Positions 37,274 to 47,813 of a stretch of 64,000 bases of DNA are shown in pieces (the first letter of the stretch is position 1; each line of letters opens with the position of its first letter). The notes beneath the pieces were generated by a model. It made no database searches and was not told the origin of the DNA. It saw nothing but the letters and a program-made list of their open reading frames with translations. Source of the DNA: Rikenellaceae bacterium (GTDB taxonomy: Bacteria > Bacteroidota > Bacteroidia > Bacteroidales > Rikenellaceae); NCBI GenBank assembly GCA_020860245.1, contig JAJBUQ010000039.1, positions 14,299-78,298 of the forward strand, given 5' to 3'. Position numbers and translations under genes: made by a program.

Positions 37274-37693
37274 ATGCAGGGTAAAATTGTTAAAATACCA
37301 GTTGCTGTAAAAGACGTGGTTAAAAACGGAGCTCCTACAATTCCGCTTGAAGATGTACCCGGATTTCTTCCCTGATGTGCACAGGAGCATAATGGTATTA
37401 TCCGTCATGGAGCTAAAATTGTATATGCCTATGTAGAGGCTGCCGTACCGAAAATTACGCCCATCCTACGCAAGGCTTATGGATGGGTATATATTGTTGT
37501 GTCAAGCAAGCAGACAGTGTCGGATCTCGATCTTCTTTATCCAAGTGCGGAAATAGCTGTAATGGGAGCGCAGAGGACGGTCAATATTCTTTATCATAAT
37601 TGTACAGAGGAAGAGAAGGCTGAGGCACTGCAAGAGTACAAGAATTTATTAATCCATCCTTACAGGGCAGGCGAACGAGGGTACATAGATTGA
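37274..37693 (+). pseudogene. Remnant of a biotin-dependent decarboxylase: BCCP head joined to carboxyltransferase tail
   Basis: One frame begins QGKIVKIPVAVKDVVKNGAP, a biotinyl-carrier domain opening, then jumps straight into LEDVPGFLP, a TGA at ~37372, and CAQEHNGIIRHGAKIVYAYVEA, VPKITPILRKAYG, YPSAEIAVMGAQ and PYRAGERGYID. The latter are the C-terminal motifs of MmdA/PccB-type carboxyltransferase beta subunits. The biotin-attachment AMKM motif, most of the carboxyltransferase and its very end are missing. It is an internally deleted relic of a methylmalonyl-CoA decarboxylase or propionyl-CoA carboxylase locus. Its position behind a B12 riboswitch fits the B12-dependent methylmalonyl-CoA pathway. 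Confidence 0.75.
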
Positions 37694-37803
37694 AATTATT
37701 ATGCCAATGGAGACACGTTTTAAATTAATACAGGCTCTTGGACTGACACGGAATAAAATGCACGTCAATCCTCATAAAAACATGGCAATACGCCTCTATA
37801 AAA

Positions 37804-38583
37804 ATGTTTATGGAAGAGATATCTGCGAATAAATTCGTAAAAACCATACTCGAGATAGGTTCGGTATTAATGGAATCGGGGGCGCATTGCGACCGTATCA
37901 ATCGAAATTTGCAGCGTGTTGCGGATAAGGCAGGGTTCGATTTAGAAATTATGTTGTCATATACGGCAATATCTGTAACAGCAACCGATAAATATAATCC
38001 ACTCCATGCCGCTACGGCATTAAGGCGTGTCAAGAATCATAGTGCGCATTTTGGGATAATTACAGAAATAAGCATACTGACTTGGCAATATGCTGAAGGG
38101 GCTATTAATTTTCACCGATTTGTAGAAAAAATCGAGTCGGTATCGTCTCCTCCGCGTCATCCGGCATGGATTATCAGATTATCGGTAGGATTGGCGTGCG
38201 CATGTTTGTGTCTGCTTGCAGGGGGAGATTTGATAGACGGTTCGTTTACATTTATTGCTTCCCTGACCGGATTGATAGTCAGACAGTTTTTAGTGAAACA
38301 GAATTTTAACCTAATGATTGCAATTCTTTGTTCTTCGTTTATTACGACCATTATATCCGGTCTCGATGCTTTGACCAGTATCGGAAGATCTCCTGAAACA
38401 GCTGTGGCTACTTCCGTACTTTTTCTTATTCCCGGCGTCCCGCTGATAAACTCTATAATAGATTTGGTTAAAGGATATTACCCCACTGCAATATCGAGGG
38501 GTGTATTCGGGGGTTTTATTCTGCTTTGCATAGCTTTGGGTATGTTTATAGGAATGACGCTAATCGGAATTGATAATTTTTAG
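37804..38583 (+). CDS. Threonine/serine exporter family protein, large part (ThrE/YjjP)
   Basis: The 259-residue membrane protein belongs to the split ThrE family. It starts with a soluble helical domain (TILEIGSVLMESGAHCDRINRNL, typical of YjjP) and then has about five membrane helices (WIIRLSVGLACACLCLLAGG, ATSVLFLIPGVPLINSIIDL). It is paired with the small subunit starting two bases after its stop. Together they may export threonine, serine or a related organic acid; the substrate is inferred from the family. Confidence 0.88.
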   Translation: MFMEEISANKFVKTILEIGSVLMESGAHCDRINRNLQRVADKAGFDLEIMLSYTAISVTATDKYNPLHAATALRRVKNHSAHFGIITEISILTWQYAEGAINFHRFVEKIESVSSPPRHPAWIIRLSVGLACACLCLLAGGDLIDGSFTFIASLTGLIVRQFLVKQNFNLMIAILCSSFITTIISGLDALTSIGRSPETAVATSVLFLIPGVPLINSIIDLVKGYYPTAISRGVFGGFILLCIALGMFIGMTLIGIDNF

Positions 38584-38585
38584 AT

Positions 38586-39080
38586 ATGGTTATTGAAATT
38601 TTACGAGACGCTTTTTTAAGTTTTTTCGTTGCAGTGGGTTTTGCATTATTATTCGAGACTCCGCGCAGGGCGCTTCCTGTCGCCGGATTTCTCGGAGGAA
38701 TGGGACATTGTCTGAGATACGCTCTGTTACAGTCGGGTTACGGACTTGTAAGTGCGACCCTTTGCGGAGCTGTTGCCATAGGGCTGGCCGGTATAGTTTT
38801 CGCTCACAGAATCAACCATCCCCCCGTAGTTTTCACCATCCCCGCCTGTATAACGATGATCCCGGGATTGTATGCTTATCGTACAATGCTTGCGAGCATA
38901 AAGGTATACAGTGCAGGATCAGGATCGGATACGTCTGCCGTTATTCAGGAAATGATATATAATTTTATTCTCACCTCTTCTCTTCTTTTATGTCTTGCAG
39001 TAGGAATATGTATAGCCGCCTTATTATTTCGTAAAAAAAGCGTAAAAGATATTAGAAAAATTAAGGATATTCTCAAATAA
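38586..39080 (+). CDS. Threonine/serine exporter family protein, small part (ThrE/YjjB)
   Basis: The 164-residue membrane protein has five hydrophobic helices. It shows the YjjB/ThrE_2 pattern FALLFETPRRALPVAGFLGGMGH and TIPACITMIPGLYAYRTM. It starts two bases after its partner and was almost certainly cotranscribed with it. Confidence 0.88.
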   Translation: MVIEILRDAFLSFFVAVGFALLFETPRRALPVAGFLGGMGHCLRYALLQSGYGLVSATLCGAVAIGLAGIVFAHRINHPPVVFTIPACITMIPGLYAYRTMLASIKVYSAGSGSDTSAVIQEMIYNFILTSSLLLCLAVGICIAALLFRKKSVKDIRKIKDILK

Positions 39081-39145
39081 CCGAATATGGTAAACTTAAT
39101 ATTTTATAATTTTATAGGTATACGGTTTGTGAAATGATTATCTTC

Positions 39146-39292
39146 TTAACCAAGACGTTCCCATAAATTTTCTTTATTATCTCCACCATTAAACTGGCTG
39201 TCGATGCCGTATGGATAAAATTGTGCGAGGAGTTTATTATCCCACGGGTGATACTCTGGAATAATACCTTGTAACTCTAACAATGTTCCCAT
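39146..39292 (-). CDS. Small open frame overlapping the AraC gene end (low support)
   Basis: On the minus strand an ATG at 39292 inside the last codons of the AraC gene opens a 48-residue frame (GTLLELQGIIPEYHPWDNK ... ENLWERLG). The composition looks protein-like and the overlap suggests coupling or a gene remnant fused to the AraC end. No family is recognised. Confidence 0.3.
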   Translation of the reverse strand: MGTLLELQGIIPEYHPWDNKLLAQFYPYGIDSQFNGGDNKENLWERLG

Positions 39293-40176
39293 ACCAACCC
39301 TTTTCGATACATCAAAGGGCTTTGGCCGGTATGTTTTTTAAAAAATTTTCCGAAAGACGATTGGTCTGAGAAATGAAGCTTTTCCGCAATTTGCTGGATT
39401 GATAATTCCGGGTTCTGTAACAGTAATATGGATTCGGTGATCAGGACATCCGCAATAATATTGCTGGCAGGGCGCCCCAGTTTGGCTTTGGTGAGTTTAT
39501 TGAGATACTGTGGTGTAATACAGAGTTTTTCGGCGTAGAACGAAACCTCGTGGTGCTTACGGCAATTTTCCATCAATAGCGGATAAAGTTGCCTGACCAG
39601 CCTATCTAATCTGGAGGCAGTATCGACGGGGTCGGAAGTTTTTTTCTTTTTAATTACGGAGGCTATTTCTAAAAGCAGCTCCAACCCCTTCAACAGAATA
39701 ATCTCTTCCCTGAATTTGTGGCTTTGGTCGCTGAATTTATATTTCATCTCCTTTATTACTTGGGTAATTTCATTAACAGGCGCACTGTCGAGATCGATAG
39801 CCGGACTAAATTGGAATTCCTGCATATCGTCAGGATGGAACGGCCTTTTACCGCCCAGATTCTCGTCTAAAAATTTTTTGGTGACAACAAACATGTAACC
39901 CGAAAGGTCCTCGCTTCCTCTCGCCCTGTAAATTACATTAAATGGTACAGGATGAAGAAAATTATTCTTTTCTGCACTACACACAATAGTCCTCTTATCG
40001 ATATTGATTTCCATAACGCCTGAAAGAATAATATAAAAAACTGCATTACCCGTGGTCAATGGAGCATCGGAGGTGATGTTATTCCATGACCGGTTTATCC
40101 TGCGGGGATTGAGTTCGGACAGCAGCAGTTGTCCTTCCAGATAATCGCCCCCGAAATATTTATAAAGTCTTTCCAT
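39277..40176 (-). CDS. AraC family transcriptional regulator
   Basis: The 299-residue regulator has an N-terminal cupin-like part (FYIILSGVMEINIDKR) and a C-terminal double HTH (EVSFYAEKLCITPQYLNKLTK and SIQQIAEKLHFSDQSSFGKFFKKHTGQSP). It is divergent from the TetR-headed efflux operon, 191 bases away, and may help control it. The effector is unknown. Confidence 0.9.
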   Translation of the reverse strand: MERLYKYFGGDYLEGQLLLSELNPRRINRSWNNITSDAPLTTGNAVFYIILSGVMEINIDKRTIVCSAEKNNFLHPVPFNVIYRARGSEDLSGYMFVVTKKFLDENLGGKRPFHPDDMQEFQFSPAIDLDSAPVNEITQVIKEMKYKFSDQSHKFREEIILLKGLELLLEIASVIKKKKTSDPVDTASRLDRLVRQLYPLLMENCRKHHEVSFYAEKLCITPQYLNKLTKAKLGRPASNIIADVLITESILLLQNPELSIQQIAEKLHFSDQSSFGKFFKKHTGQSPLMYRKGLVWEHC

Positions 40177-40367
40177 TACAATTATGTATTCAAAAGAAAA
40201 ACAGAATTTTTCTCGAAATATTGTGTTTCCAATTTAACCAATTCTTTACCGGTACAAACCACAATAAACCTTTTTGTGTTGATTTGAACCAAAATTGTAC
40301 TGCTTAAACCCAAATAGTTTCCAGTGTGGTTTGCGAAATTCGTCCCGGAATCAAATAATACATACAT

Positions 40368-41000
40368 ATGAATGGAACCAGAGTACTGGAAAATACCGCG
40401 ATCCTTTTTTCTAAATACGGGATTAAAACGGTAAGCATGGATCTTATCGCCGACCGTCTTAAAATGTCCAAGAAAACACTTTACGAAATGTTCGTGGACA
40501 AAGAGGATATTGTAAACAAATGCCTTTATCACGAAATCCGGCGATTCATGTCTTTTTCATCAAGGATGGAAAAATTTTCCGACACCCCGCTCGAGAAACT
40601 GATAATCCAGTCGGTGGCGGCTTGCGGCTATGTGTCGGGATTCTGCCCGGCGTTTTATAAAGATATCCAAAAATACGGCCCTGCCTGCGAAATCCTGGAC
40701 CGCCACAGCAAAGAGTTGATCGAGGAACATAGAAAAATTCTTAATGACGGGAAGGAGCAGGGTTACCTCGACAGCGAAATGAATCCCGATATAATCATGC
40801 GGATTTTTCGCGACCAGATGAACCAGATAAAAAGGTCGTACGGGGAGGAAAGAATATCCGCCGCCGACTTCCTGTATTTGCTAACCACCGTACTGAAAGG
40901 AATCTGTACCGAAAAAGGAACTGCCGAACTGGCGAGGATCAGCACAAAGTGGACTTCTTCGGGGATGATGGAGAAATTAACAATAAGGGAAAATATATGA
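40368..41000 (+). CDS. TetR family regulator of the efflux operon
   Basis: The 210-residue protein has the N-terminal TetR HTH (RVLENTAILFSKYGIKTVSM and DRLKMSKKTLYEMF) and a helical ligand-binding half. It overlaps the TolC gene by an ATGA, so it is the first gene of a TetR-TolC-MFP-RND operon, the usual layout for an autoregulated multidrug pump. Ligand and operator are unknown. Confidence 0.9.
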   Translation: MNGTRVLENTAILFSKYGIKTVSMDLIADRLKMSKKTLYEMFVDKEDIVNKCLYHEIRRFMSFSSRMEKFSDTPLEKLIIQSVAACGYVSGFCPAFYKDIQKYGPACEILDRHSKELIEEHRKILNDGKEQGYLDSEMNPDIIMRIFRDQMNQIKRSYGEERISAADFLYLLTTVLKGICTEKGTAELARISTKWTSSGMMEKLTIRENI

Positions 41001-42337
41001 AAATGAAGAAATTTTTAATTGTGCTTACAACCTGTGCGGGATTTGTCTTACCGATAACTGCACAGGATATAATGCTGACATTAGACAAGGCGCTTGAGAT
41101 AGCCCTGAGCGAAAATCTCACGGTACAAATAGCGGACGTGGAGATTGAAAAGGCAGGGTACGCGCAGAAGGGGACGTATGCTTCGCTTTTTCCACAGATC
41201 GATTTCAGTGCCTCTTATGACCGTAATGTCAAGAAGCAGATGATGTATATGGATACAGAACTGGGTGACGACAGCGATTCGGGGAGCGCCGAAGGCATCT
41301 CGGTCGGCCGGAACAATAACTGGTCCTTGGGATTCAACGTCTCGATGCCGATAGTTTCCCCGACCCTATGGAAAAGCCTTAAAATTTCGGCCCTCGACGT
41401 GGAGATGGCTGTGGAGCAAGCGCGGGGTTCGAGAATAGAGATGATCGAACAGGTAAAGACGGCCTTTTATACCGTCCTCCTGGCGAAAGAGTTGTACGAG
41501 GTATTCAAAGAGACGTACGACAATGCCGTTACCAATTACGAAAACATTAAAAAGAAATTTGAGGTTGGTCACGCTTCCGAATATGACTTACTGCGTTCGA
41601 ACGTCGCGGTAAAAAACGCCGAACCAAATATGTACGATGCCGAAAATTCCATCGTCCTCTCTCTCTGGCAGTTTAAGGCCCTTATAGGGCTCGATCTCGA
41701 CATCGGTATCGACTGCGCGGGAAGGCTGACGGATTTTGAACAAGAGATCGCCGAATATCATTCTGGATATATATCGCTGGAAGAAAACACCGACCTGCGT
41801 CAACTCGATATCCAACGGGAGCTTCTACAAAAAACCTGGGAATTGAAGAAAGCGGAATATTATCCGACACTCTCGCTCGGATTCAATTATCAGTGGACTT
41901 CGATGAACGACAATTTCAGGTTCAGCAGTTACAAATGGAATCCCTATTCGATAATCGGAGCTACGTTATCAATCCCGATTTTTTCTGGCGGCAAGCGGTA
42001 CAGCGATGTCAGGCAGGCTAAGATAAATATCTTCCAGACCGATCTGCACAGGCTGAATATCGAGCGTAACCTCGAAGTATCGGTAATGCAGTATCTGAAC
42101 AATATGCGTACGAACGTCCGGCAGTTCGCCGCCGCATATTCCAGTATCGACGAAGCCAGACGCGGTTATGAGATATCTGTTAAAATGTACGAGACCGGAA
42201 GCGGGAACCTTGTCGAGATAAACGATGCCCAGCTTGCCCTCACCCAATCACAATTGAACCTGAATCAGTCGATTTACGATTTCCTTATCAACAGGACGGC
42301 ACTCGAGACAGTGACGGGGAAATATACCGGTAATTGA
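40997..42337 (+). CDS. TolC family outer-membrane efflux protein
   Basis: The 446-residue protein forms the outer-membrane duct of the efflux pump. The start is the ATG at 40997, which overlaps the TetR stop; an earlier in-frame ATG lies inside TetR. The first ~22 residues are a signal peptide (KKFLIVLTTCAGFVLPITAQ). The body has the long-helix repeat of TolC (DKALEIALSENLTVQIADVEIEKA) and ends in a second repeat half (ETGSGNLVEINDAQLALTQSQLNL). It is followed 23 bases on by the adaptor gene. Confidence 0.92.
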   Translation: MKMKKFLIVLTTCAGFVLPITAQDIMLTLDKALEIALSENLTVQIADVEIEKAGYAQKGTYASLFPQIDFSASYDRNVKKQMMYMDTELGDDSDSGSAEGISVGRNNNWSLGFNVSMPIVSPTLWKSLKISALDVEMAVEQARGSRIEMIEQVKTAFYTVLLAKELYEVFKETYDNAVTNYENIKKKFEVGHASEYDLLRSNVAVKNAEPNMYDAENSIVLSLWQFKALIGLDLDIGIDCAGRLTDFEQEIAEYHSGYISLEENTDLRQLDIQRELLQKTWELKKAEYYPTLSLGFNYQWTSMNDNFRFSSYKWNPYSIIGATLSIPIFSGGKRYSDVRQAKINIFQTDLHRLNIERNLEVSVMQYLNNMRTNVRQFAAAYSSIDEARRGYEISVKMYETGSGNLVEINDAQLALTQSQLNLNQSIYDFLINRTALETVTGKYTGN

Positions 42338-42360
42338 AGAAAAACATAAAAACGAATAAT

Positions 42361-43398
42361 ATGAAAAAAAGGGATTTTTTAAAGATACCGTTGCAGGCCT
42401 CGGTTGTGGCGATGGTTTACTCATGTGGTGGCTCTAACCAGCAGGAAGATATCGCGGAGGAAAAAACGATGGTAACGGTGGAAGCTGTTTACCGGCAGGA
42501 TGTGGAACAGTCCCGCACATTCACCGGCACGGTGGAAGCGAACGTGAAGAACAATATCACCCCCCATACTTCGGTGCGTATCGACAAAATATTCGTTGAG
42601 GTAGGCGACCGCGTTCAGAGAGGGCAGAGGCTCGTCACGATGGATACTATTAGTCTTCAACAAGCTAAATTCCAGATGGAAAACGATTCTCTGGAATATA
42701 TACGGACCAAAGAACTGCATGAATTCGGTGGAGCCTCCAGGTCGGAGCTGGACGCCAGAAAACTCGATTACGATATATCCTTGTCTGAATATCGTAACCT
42801 TACGACCAATACTGAATTGCTAAGCCCGGTATCCGGCGTGGTTACGGCCCGCAACTACGATAACGGCGATATGTATTCGGGTGGCGACCCGGTGCTGACG
42901 GTCGAGCAGATCAAGCCAGTCAAAATTCTCATTAATGTATCCGAGAGCCTCTATACGAAAGTGACCAAAGACATGGAAGTCTCGGTGCAGTTGGACGTTT
43001 ATGGCGAGGAGGAATTTACCGGAAAGGTAAATCTAATATACCCGACGATAGACGCAAATACCCGGACTTTTCCTGTGGAAGTAATCATAGCCAACCCGGA
43101 CGAACGCATCCGTCCGGGAATGTTCTCCCGGGTTACCCTTGCCTACGGCACGGAGAACCGCGTGGTTATTCCCGATCGGGCTGTAGTAAAGCAGACCGGT
43201 TCCGGTGACAGGTATGTTTATGTGGTCGAACCGGACAGTACGGTAACGTTCAAAAAGGTGGAATTAGGCCGCAGAATGGATGACTTATTCGAAATTGTTT
43301 CCGGAGTGGACGACGGTGACATAGTAATCGTAACCGGGCAAAGCAGGGTAACCAATGGGGCTGCCGTAGAAATTGTGAAACAGGAGGAAAGGCTATGA
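42361..43398 (+). CDS. RND efflux membrane-fusion (adaptor) lipoprotein
   Basis: The 345-residue periplasmic adaptor links the RND pump to TolC. The start is the ATG at 42361 (KKRDFLKIPLQASVVAM); a TTG nine codons earlier is in frame but poor. A lipobox-like YSCGG at Cys21 would tether it to the membrane. The lipoyl/barrel-sandwich motif VEVGDRVQRGQRL and the LSPVSGVV stretch are typical. Its stop overlaps the RND start. Confidence 0.9.
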   Translation: MKKRDFLKIPLQASVVAMVYSCGGSNQQEDIAEEKTMVTVEAVYRQDVEQSRTFTGTVEANVKNNITPHTSVRIDKIFVEVGDRVQRGQRLVTMDTISLQQAKFQMENDSLEYIRTKELHEFGGASRSELDARKLDYDISLSEYRNLTTNTELLSPVSGVVTARNYDNGDMYSGGDPVLTVEQIKPVKILINVSESLYTKVTKDMEVSVQLDVYGEEEFTGKVNLIYPTIDANTRTFPVEVIIANPDERIRPGMFSRVTLAYGTENRVVIPDRAVVKQTGSGDRYVYVVEPDSTVTFKKVELGRRMDDLFEIVSGVDDGDIVIVTGQSRVTNGAAVEIVKQEERL

Positions 43399-46300
43399 GT
43401 ATCTATAAAACAGCGGTTAACAAGCCGGTAACGACGGCCCTCATTTTTGTGACCGTCGCTATCCTCGGTTTCTTCTCCATGAGCAGACTGCCCATCAATC
43501 TGTTCCCGGAAATCGACACGAACAATATAATGGTGATGACCACCTATTCAGGCGCCAGCGCGCAGGATATAGAAAACAACGTCACCAAGGTCCTGGAAAA
43601 CACCCTGAACGGAGTCAGCGATTTAAAGCACATTACTTCGAGTTCAAAAGAGAATATGTCCATTATTAATCTCGAATTTGATTAAGGGATCGATATAGAC
43701 GTAGCCACCAATGACGTGCGCGATAAACTTGATATGGTTAAGTCTTCCCTTCCCGATGAGGCTAACGATCCGGTGATATTCAAATTCGGAACCGACGATA
43801 TCCCTATTCTTATCCTCTCGGTGAGCGCAAAGGAAAGCATGAACGGCCTTTATAAAATACTGGACGATATGGTCGCAACCCCGCTTGCCCGTATCACCGG
43901 AATAGGACAGGTATCCGTATCGGGGTTGGCGCAGAGGGAAGTACAGGTATACTGCGACCCGAACAAACTCGAAGCCTACGGGATGAGCATCGAAATCATA
44001 GGCTCGGTTATAGCCGCCGAGAACCGTAATATCCCCGCCGGAAATATCGACGTGAGTTCCAGTACCTATTCGGTCCGCGTTCAAAAGGAGTTTGATGACG
44101 CTTCGGAAATGCTCGATCTTGTTATCGGGCATTACAACGGTGCAACTGTATATCTGCGCGATGTGGCGACTATCGACGATACGTTGCAGGAACGGGCGCA
44201 GGAAACATATACGAACGGCAAACTCGGCGGCCGGATAGTGGTTCAGAAGCAATCCGGTGCCAACAGCGTTGAGATCGCCGAAATGGTTCGAAATAAACTT
44301 CCGGAAATACAGGCCTCCCTGCCGTCTGACGTGGAGATGGAGATAATAATAGACACCTCCGACAGTATTATCAACACCATCGACAGCCTCCAACAGACGA
44401 TCATGATAACATTCGTTATCGTGATGCTGGTGGTGTTTGTATTCCTCGGACGGTGGAGAGCTACATTTATAATCATTCTTACCATTCCCGTGTCACTGCT
44501 GGCCGCCTTTATATATCTGCTTGCAACCGGAAATACACTCAATATTATTTCTCTCAGCTCACTATCCATCGCTATCGGTATGGTGGTGGATGACGCAATA
44601 GTGGTGTTAGAGAATATCACTACCCATATAGAACGGGGAAGCCGTCCCAAACAGGCTGCCATTTTCGCTACCAGCGAGGTTTCACTATCCGTTATAGCCT
44701 CCACCCTGACTATGCTCGCCGTCTTTTTACCCCTTACCATGATAACAGGTATGGCCGGAATCCTCTTTTCGCAGCTTGGGTGGATAGTAAGCATCGTAAT
44801 GATCGTATCTACCACGGCAGCCCTTACCCTTACCCCGATGCTTTGTTCGAAACTGCTCCGCAAGGACGTTAAGCACGGCAAGGTATACGAAATGTTTTTT
44901 ACTCCTATCAATAAGGGGCTCGATAAGTTATCATTGTGGTATTCGCGGTTGCTCGGTTGGTCCGTGCGCCACCGGACAGCGGTTATATTGATAGCCACCG
45001 GTATATTTATCGGTTCGGTCATGACGCTCGGACCCATTATGAAAACCGAATATTTTCCGACACAGGACAATGCACGTATAAGCATAAATGTCGAACTGCC
45101 GGTAGGAACGCGGCAAGAGATAACGCGGGATGTAGCATTGCGTATCAGCGATGAGTTTATGGAGAAATACCCGGAAATTAAATTTGTAAATTTTACGGAA
45201 GGTCAGGCCGATACCGACGATATTTTTGGTTCGCTGCAGGATAACGGCAACCATATCATTTCATATAATATAAGCCTTGTCAGCGTTACCGACAGGGAAC
45301 GGAGTCTGTCGTTAATATGCGACCTTATGCGTGAGGATCTGAAAAAATATACCGAGATAAGGACATACGAAGTCATTGAGAGCGGTTCTTCCGGAGGAGT
45401 AGGCGGACAGGCCGGAGTAGATATCGACATCTACGGTTACGACTTCACGGACACTGATATGGTCGCAGCGGAAATTGCCGAACGACTGCTCTCGGTCGAA
45501 GGATGCACACAGGTGACTATAAGCCGTGACGAATATACTCCGGAATACGAAGTAGATCTCGATAGGGAAAAACTTGCTCTTAACGGGTTGAACGTTGCTA
45601 CTACCGCGACGTATATCCGGAACCGCATAAACGGCTCGGTGGCATCTTATTATCGCGAAGATGGGGAGGAATACGATATCCGTGTCAGACTCGACCCCCG
45701 CTTCAGGCGCTCGGTCGAAGATATCGAAAATATTACCGTATATAACGATAGCGGAGAAGCTCTGAAGATACGCGATCTGGGTAAGGTCGTCGAAACGCAA
45801 ACCCCGCCGACAATCGAAAGAAAGGACCGGGAGCGGGTAATTACCGTAACCGGTTCCCTGGGACACGGGATAGCGCTTAGTGATATTGTCGGTGAGGCCC
45901 AAACCATAATAAAATCCATAGATTATCCGGCCGGAATATCGGCACAAATTGCTGGTAGTTTTGAGGATCAGCAGGATACGTTCTCCGACCTGTTCACTTT
46001 GATGGCGTTGATAATCATACTTGTATTTATCGTAATGGCATCGCAGTTCGAGTCGCTGACCTATCCGTTCGTTATTATGTTCTCCGTGCCGTTTGCGTTT
46101 ACGGGGGCGCTACTGGGACTTGTAGTTACCGGGACTCCGCTCGGCGTAATGGCACTTATAGGTGTTATAATGCTTATGGGTATTGTGGTTAAAAACGGTA
46201 TCGTTCTTATCGACTACACCATACTCTGCCGTGAGAGGGGTATGACGGTTATAAACGCTGTGGTAACGGCTGGTAAATCCCGTCTGAGGCCGATCCTGAT

Positions 46301-46523
46301 GACTACCCTGACTACCGTTCTCGGCATGGTTCCGCTTGCGGTAGACAGAGGAGAAGGATCCGAACTGTGGCGGTCGATGGGCATGACGGTTGTATGGGGG
46401 CTTTCGATATCGACCCTCGTTACCCTTGTTCTCATACCTGTTCTCTACTGCGTGTTTGCAGGTACGGGTATGAAACGCAAACGCAGAAGTAGTAAGAATG
46501 CCGTAGTATCGGAAGCGATTTAA
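43395..46523 (+). pseudogene. RND efflux pump interrupted by an in-frame TAA
   Basis: The frame from ATG 43395 to 46523 is 1043 codons, the normal size of an AcrB/HAE1-type transporter, with one TAA at 43683-43685. Sequence on both sides is perfectly collinear: INLEFD-stop-GIDIDVATNDVRDKLDMV. The rest is intact: twelve membrane helices, VVDDAIVVLENI (the proton-relay Asp pair in helix 4), and a second repeat. The lost residue is probably Gln (CAA) or an aromatic. As read, the gene cannot give a full pump unless the stop is suppressed or is a sequencing error. A restart near 43716 would lack the first membrane helix. Confidence 0.8.
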
Positions 46524-46572
46524 TAATCTTAAGGGACAGGGATTTTTTCCCGCTCCATTAAAAAGTAAAAAT

Positions 46573-46867
46573 ATGAAAGCAATATTTATATCCTGCAATC
46601 AGGCGTTATACGATGATGTGCTGGAAATCCTGGACCGCTGCGGTATCCGTGGATTCACAAGTTGGAAGATGTTATGGGCAGGGGAAACGATACCGGGGAA
46701 CCGCATTACGGAACCCACGCTTGGCCTACGATGAACTCCTCGCTGCTTTGTTTTGTCGATGAAAAAGTATCTGATAAATTTCTCGGACGACTACAACATT
46801 TAAGCGACACGACGGAAGACCAGGGTTCCGAGCATTTTTCTGGGATATCGGTGGAACGGTGGGATGA
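46573..46867 (+). pseudogene. P-II-like small protein of the efflux operon, two frameshifts
   Basis: The frame opens KAIFISCNQALYDDVLEILDRCG, then shifts at ~46664 (one G missing in TTGGAAG) to EDVMGRGNDTGEPHYGTHAWPTMNS, and again at ~46823 to FRAFFWDIGGTVG-stop. Joined, the pieces give a ~98-residue protein of a kind found behind RND pumps in Bacteroidetes, with a ferredoxin-like P-II/CutA type fold likely. The longer frame that runs on to 47039 crosses the operon terminator and is not a real extension. It is either a pseudogene or carries two single-base sequence errors. Confidence 0.6.
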
Positions 46868-46920
46868 TTTTTGCAAAAAAAATCGTTTGCTTCCACACTA
46901 TGGACAAACAAAAAAGAAAT

Positions 46921-46958
46921 CTTCCCCGACATTTATCATAAATGTCGGGGAAGTTTTT
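46921..46958 (+). terminator. Strong terminator of the efflux operon
   Basis: CTTCCCCGACATTTAT (46921-46936) and its complement (46938-46953) make a 16-bp stem almost without a loop, followed by five T. Confidence 0.85.
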
Positions 46959-47090
46959 AAAATGGACCCGGAGCCGATACACAACCTATCAAACAATATC
47001 CAATCAAAGGAATTTAAAGCATTAATTATTAGCGCTTAAACTTTTTTGAAAGAAGTCGTATCTTCCTTTATTATGACAGTTTTTCGTTAC

Positions 47091-47112
47091 TTTTTACACC
47101 TTTTTTACACCC
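47091..47112 (+). repeat. Left attachment-site-like direct repeat
   Basis: This repeat matches 58857-58878 at 21 of 22 positions, in the same orientation. Confidence 0.6.
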
Positions 47113-47239
47113 CGTTATTTCAAATATTTATTTATATTTATGCCGTATTATCAATGAATTACGAATGTTGTAAATCTTCTGGTTATGGCGAAATTGCAAA
47201 CAAAAGCTAAATAAAATCCAAAGTTAATGCAAAAAACGC

Positions 47240-47650
47240 TTGCCGACGGCAGGCGTGGATTTTAGCAATCGGTTGTTGAAGTTCGAGCAGAACAAGACAC
47301 GAGGAAAATCTCAAAAATCAATTGTCATTATCCCGTTAAGCGATACCCTAATAAAACTTATAGGTGAACGACCTGAAAAAGATTGTGCTATCTTTACATT
47401 GCCGAGCCATACTGGTTGTTTGAAAGCATTAAAGACATGGGTTAGTCGTGCCGGAATAGAAAAGAAAATTACATGGCACTGCGCCCGTCATAGCTTTGCG
47501 GTAAACCTGATGGGCGCACTGAAAACGGATGTTAAGACAGTGGCTTCCCTTCTCGGACACAGTGGCTTGAAACACATTGAAAAATACTCCCGTGCAGTCG
47601 ATTCGCTGAAAGAAAAAGCAGTGAACGCATTGCCGGAACTGGAAATATAA
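47240..47650 (+). pseudogene. 5'-truncated tyrosine recombinase (integrase)
   Basis: Only the C-terminal half of a phage-type integrase remains: a KTRGKSQKSIVIIPLSDTL strand with the active-site Lys region, then WHCARHSFAVNLMG (HxxR), LLGHSGLKHIEKYSRA (H and the nucleophile Tyr). The N-terminal arm and core-binding domains and the first catalytic Arg are absent, and the frame has a TAA just upstream with no proper start. It is the relic of the enzyme that inserted the island. Confidence 0.75.
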
Positions 47651-47766
47651 TAAGCATATTCCGGATAACATAAATTTATTTAAGGTTTTATTGACTATCT
47701 TGCTTTATTGATTGTAAATAAATGTAGAATCTTTTCATTCTCAATCGGTTATATTTTGCGCCATAT

Positions 47767-47774
47767 TTAAGTTA
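47767..47774 (+). repeat. Left 8-bp target-site duplication
   Basis: TTAAGTTA here and at 51029-51036 are identical direct repeats that directly abut the transposon ends. Confidence 0.75.
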
Positions 47775-47800
47775 CACACTTATATACTTTAATGCACCAA
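47775..47800 (+). repeat. Left terminal inverted repeat of the transposon
   Basis: 26 bases, complementary to 51003-51028 with one mismatch at 47796. Confidence 0.8.
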
Positions 47801-47813
47801 CAATAATAAAAGA

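Noticed and set aside
46662..47039. 125-codon frame running past the efflux operon
   Set aside because: Its second half reads through the operon terminator hairpin at 46921-46958; only the first part is genuine, in another frame context.
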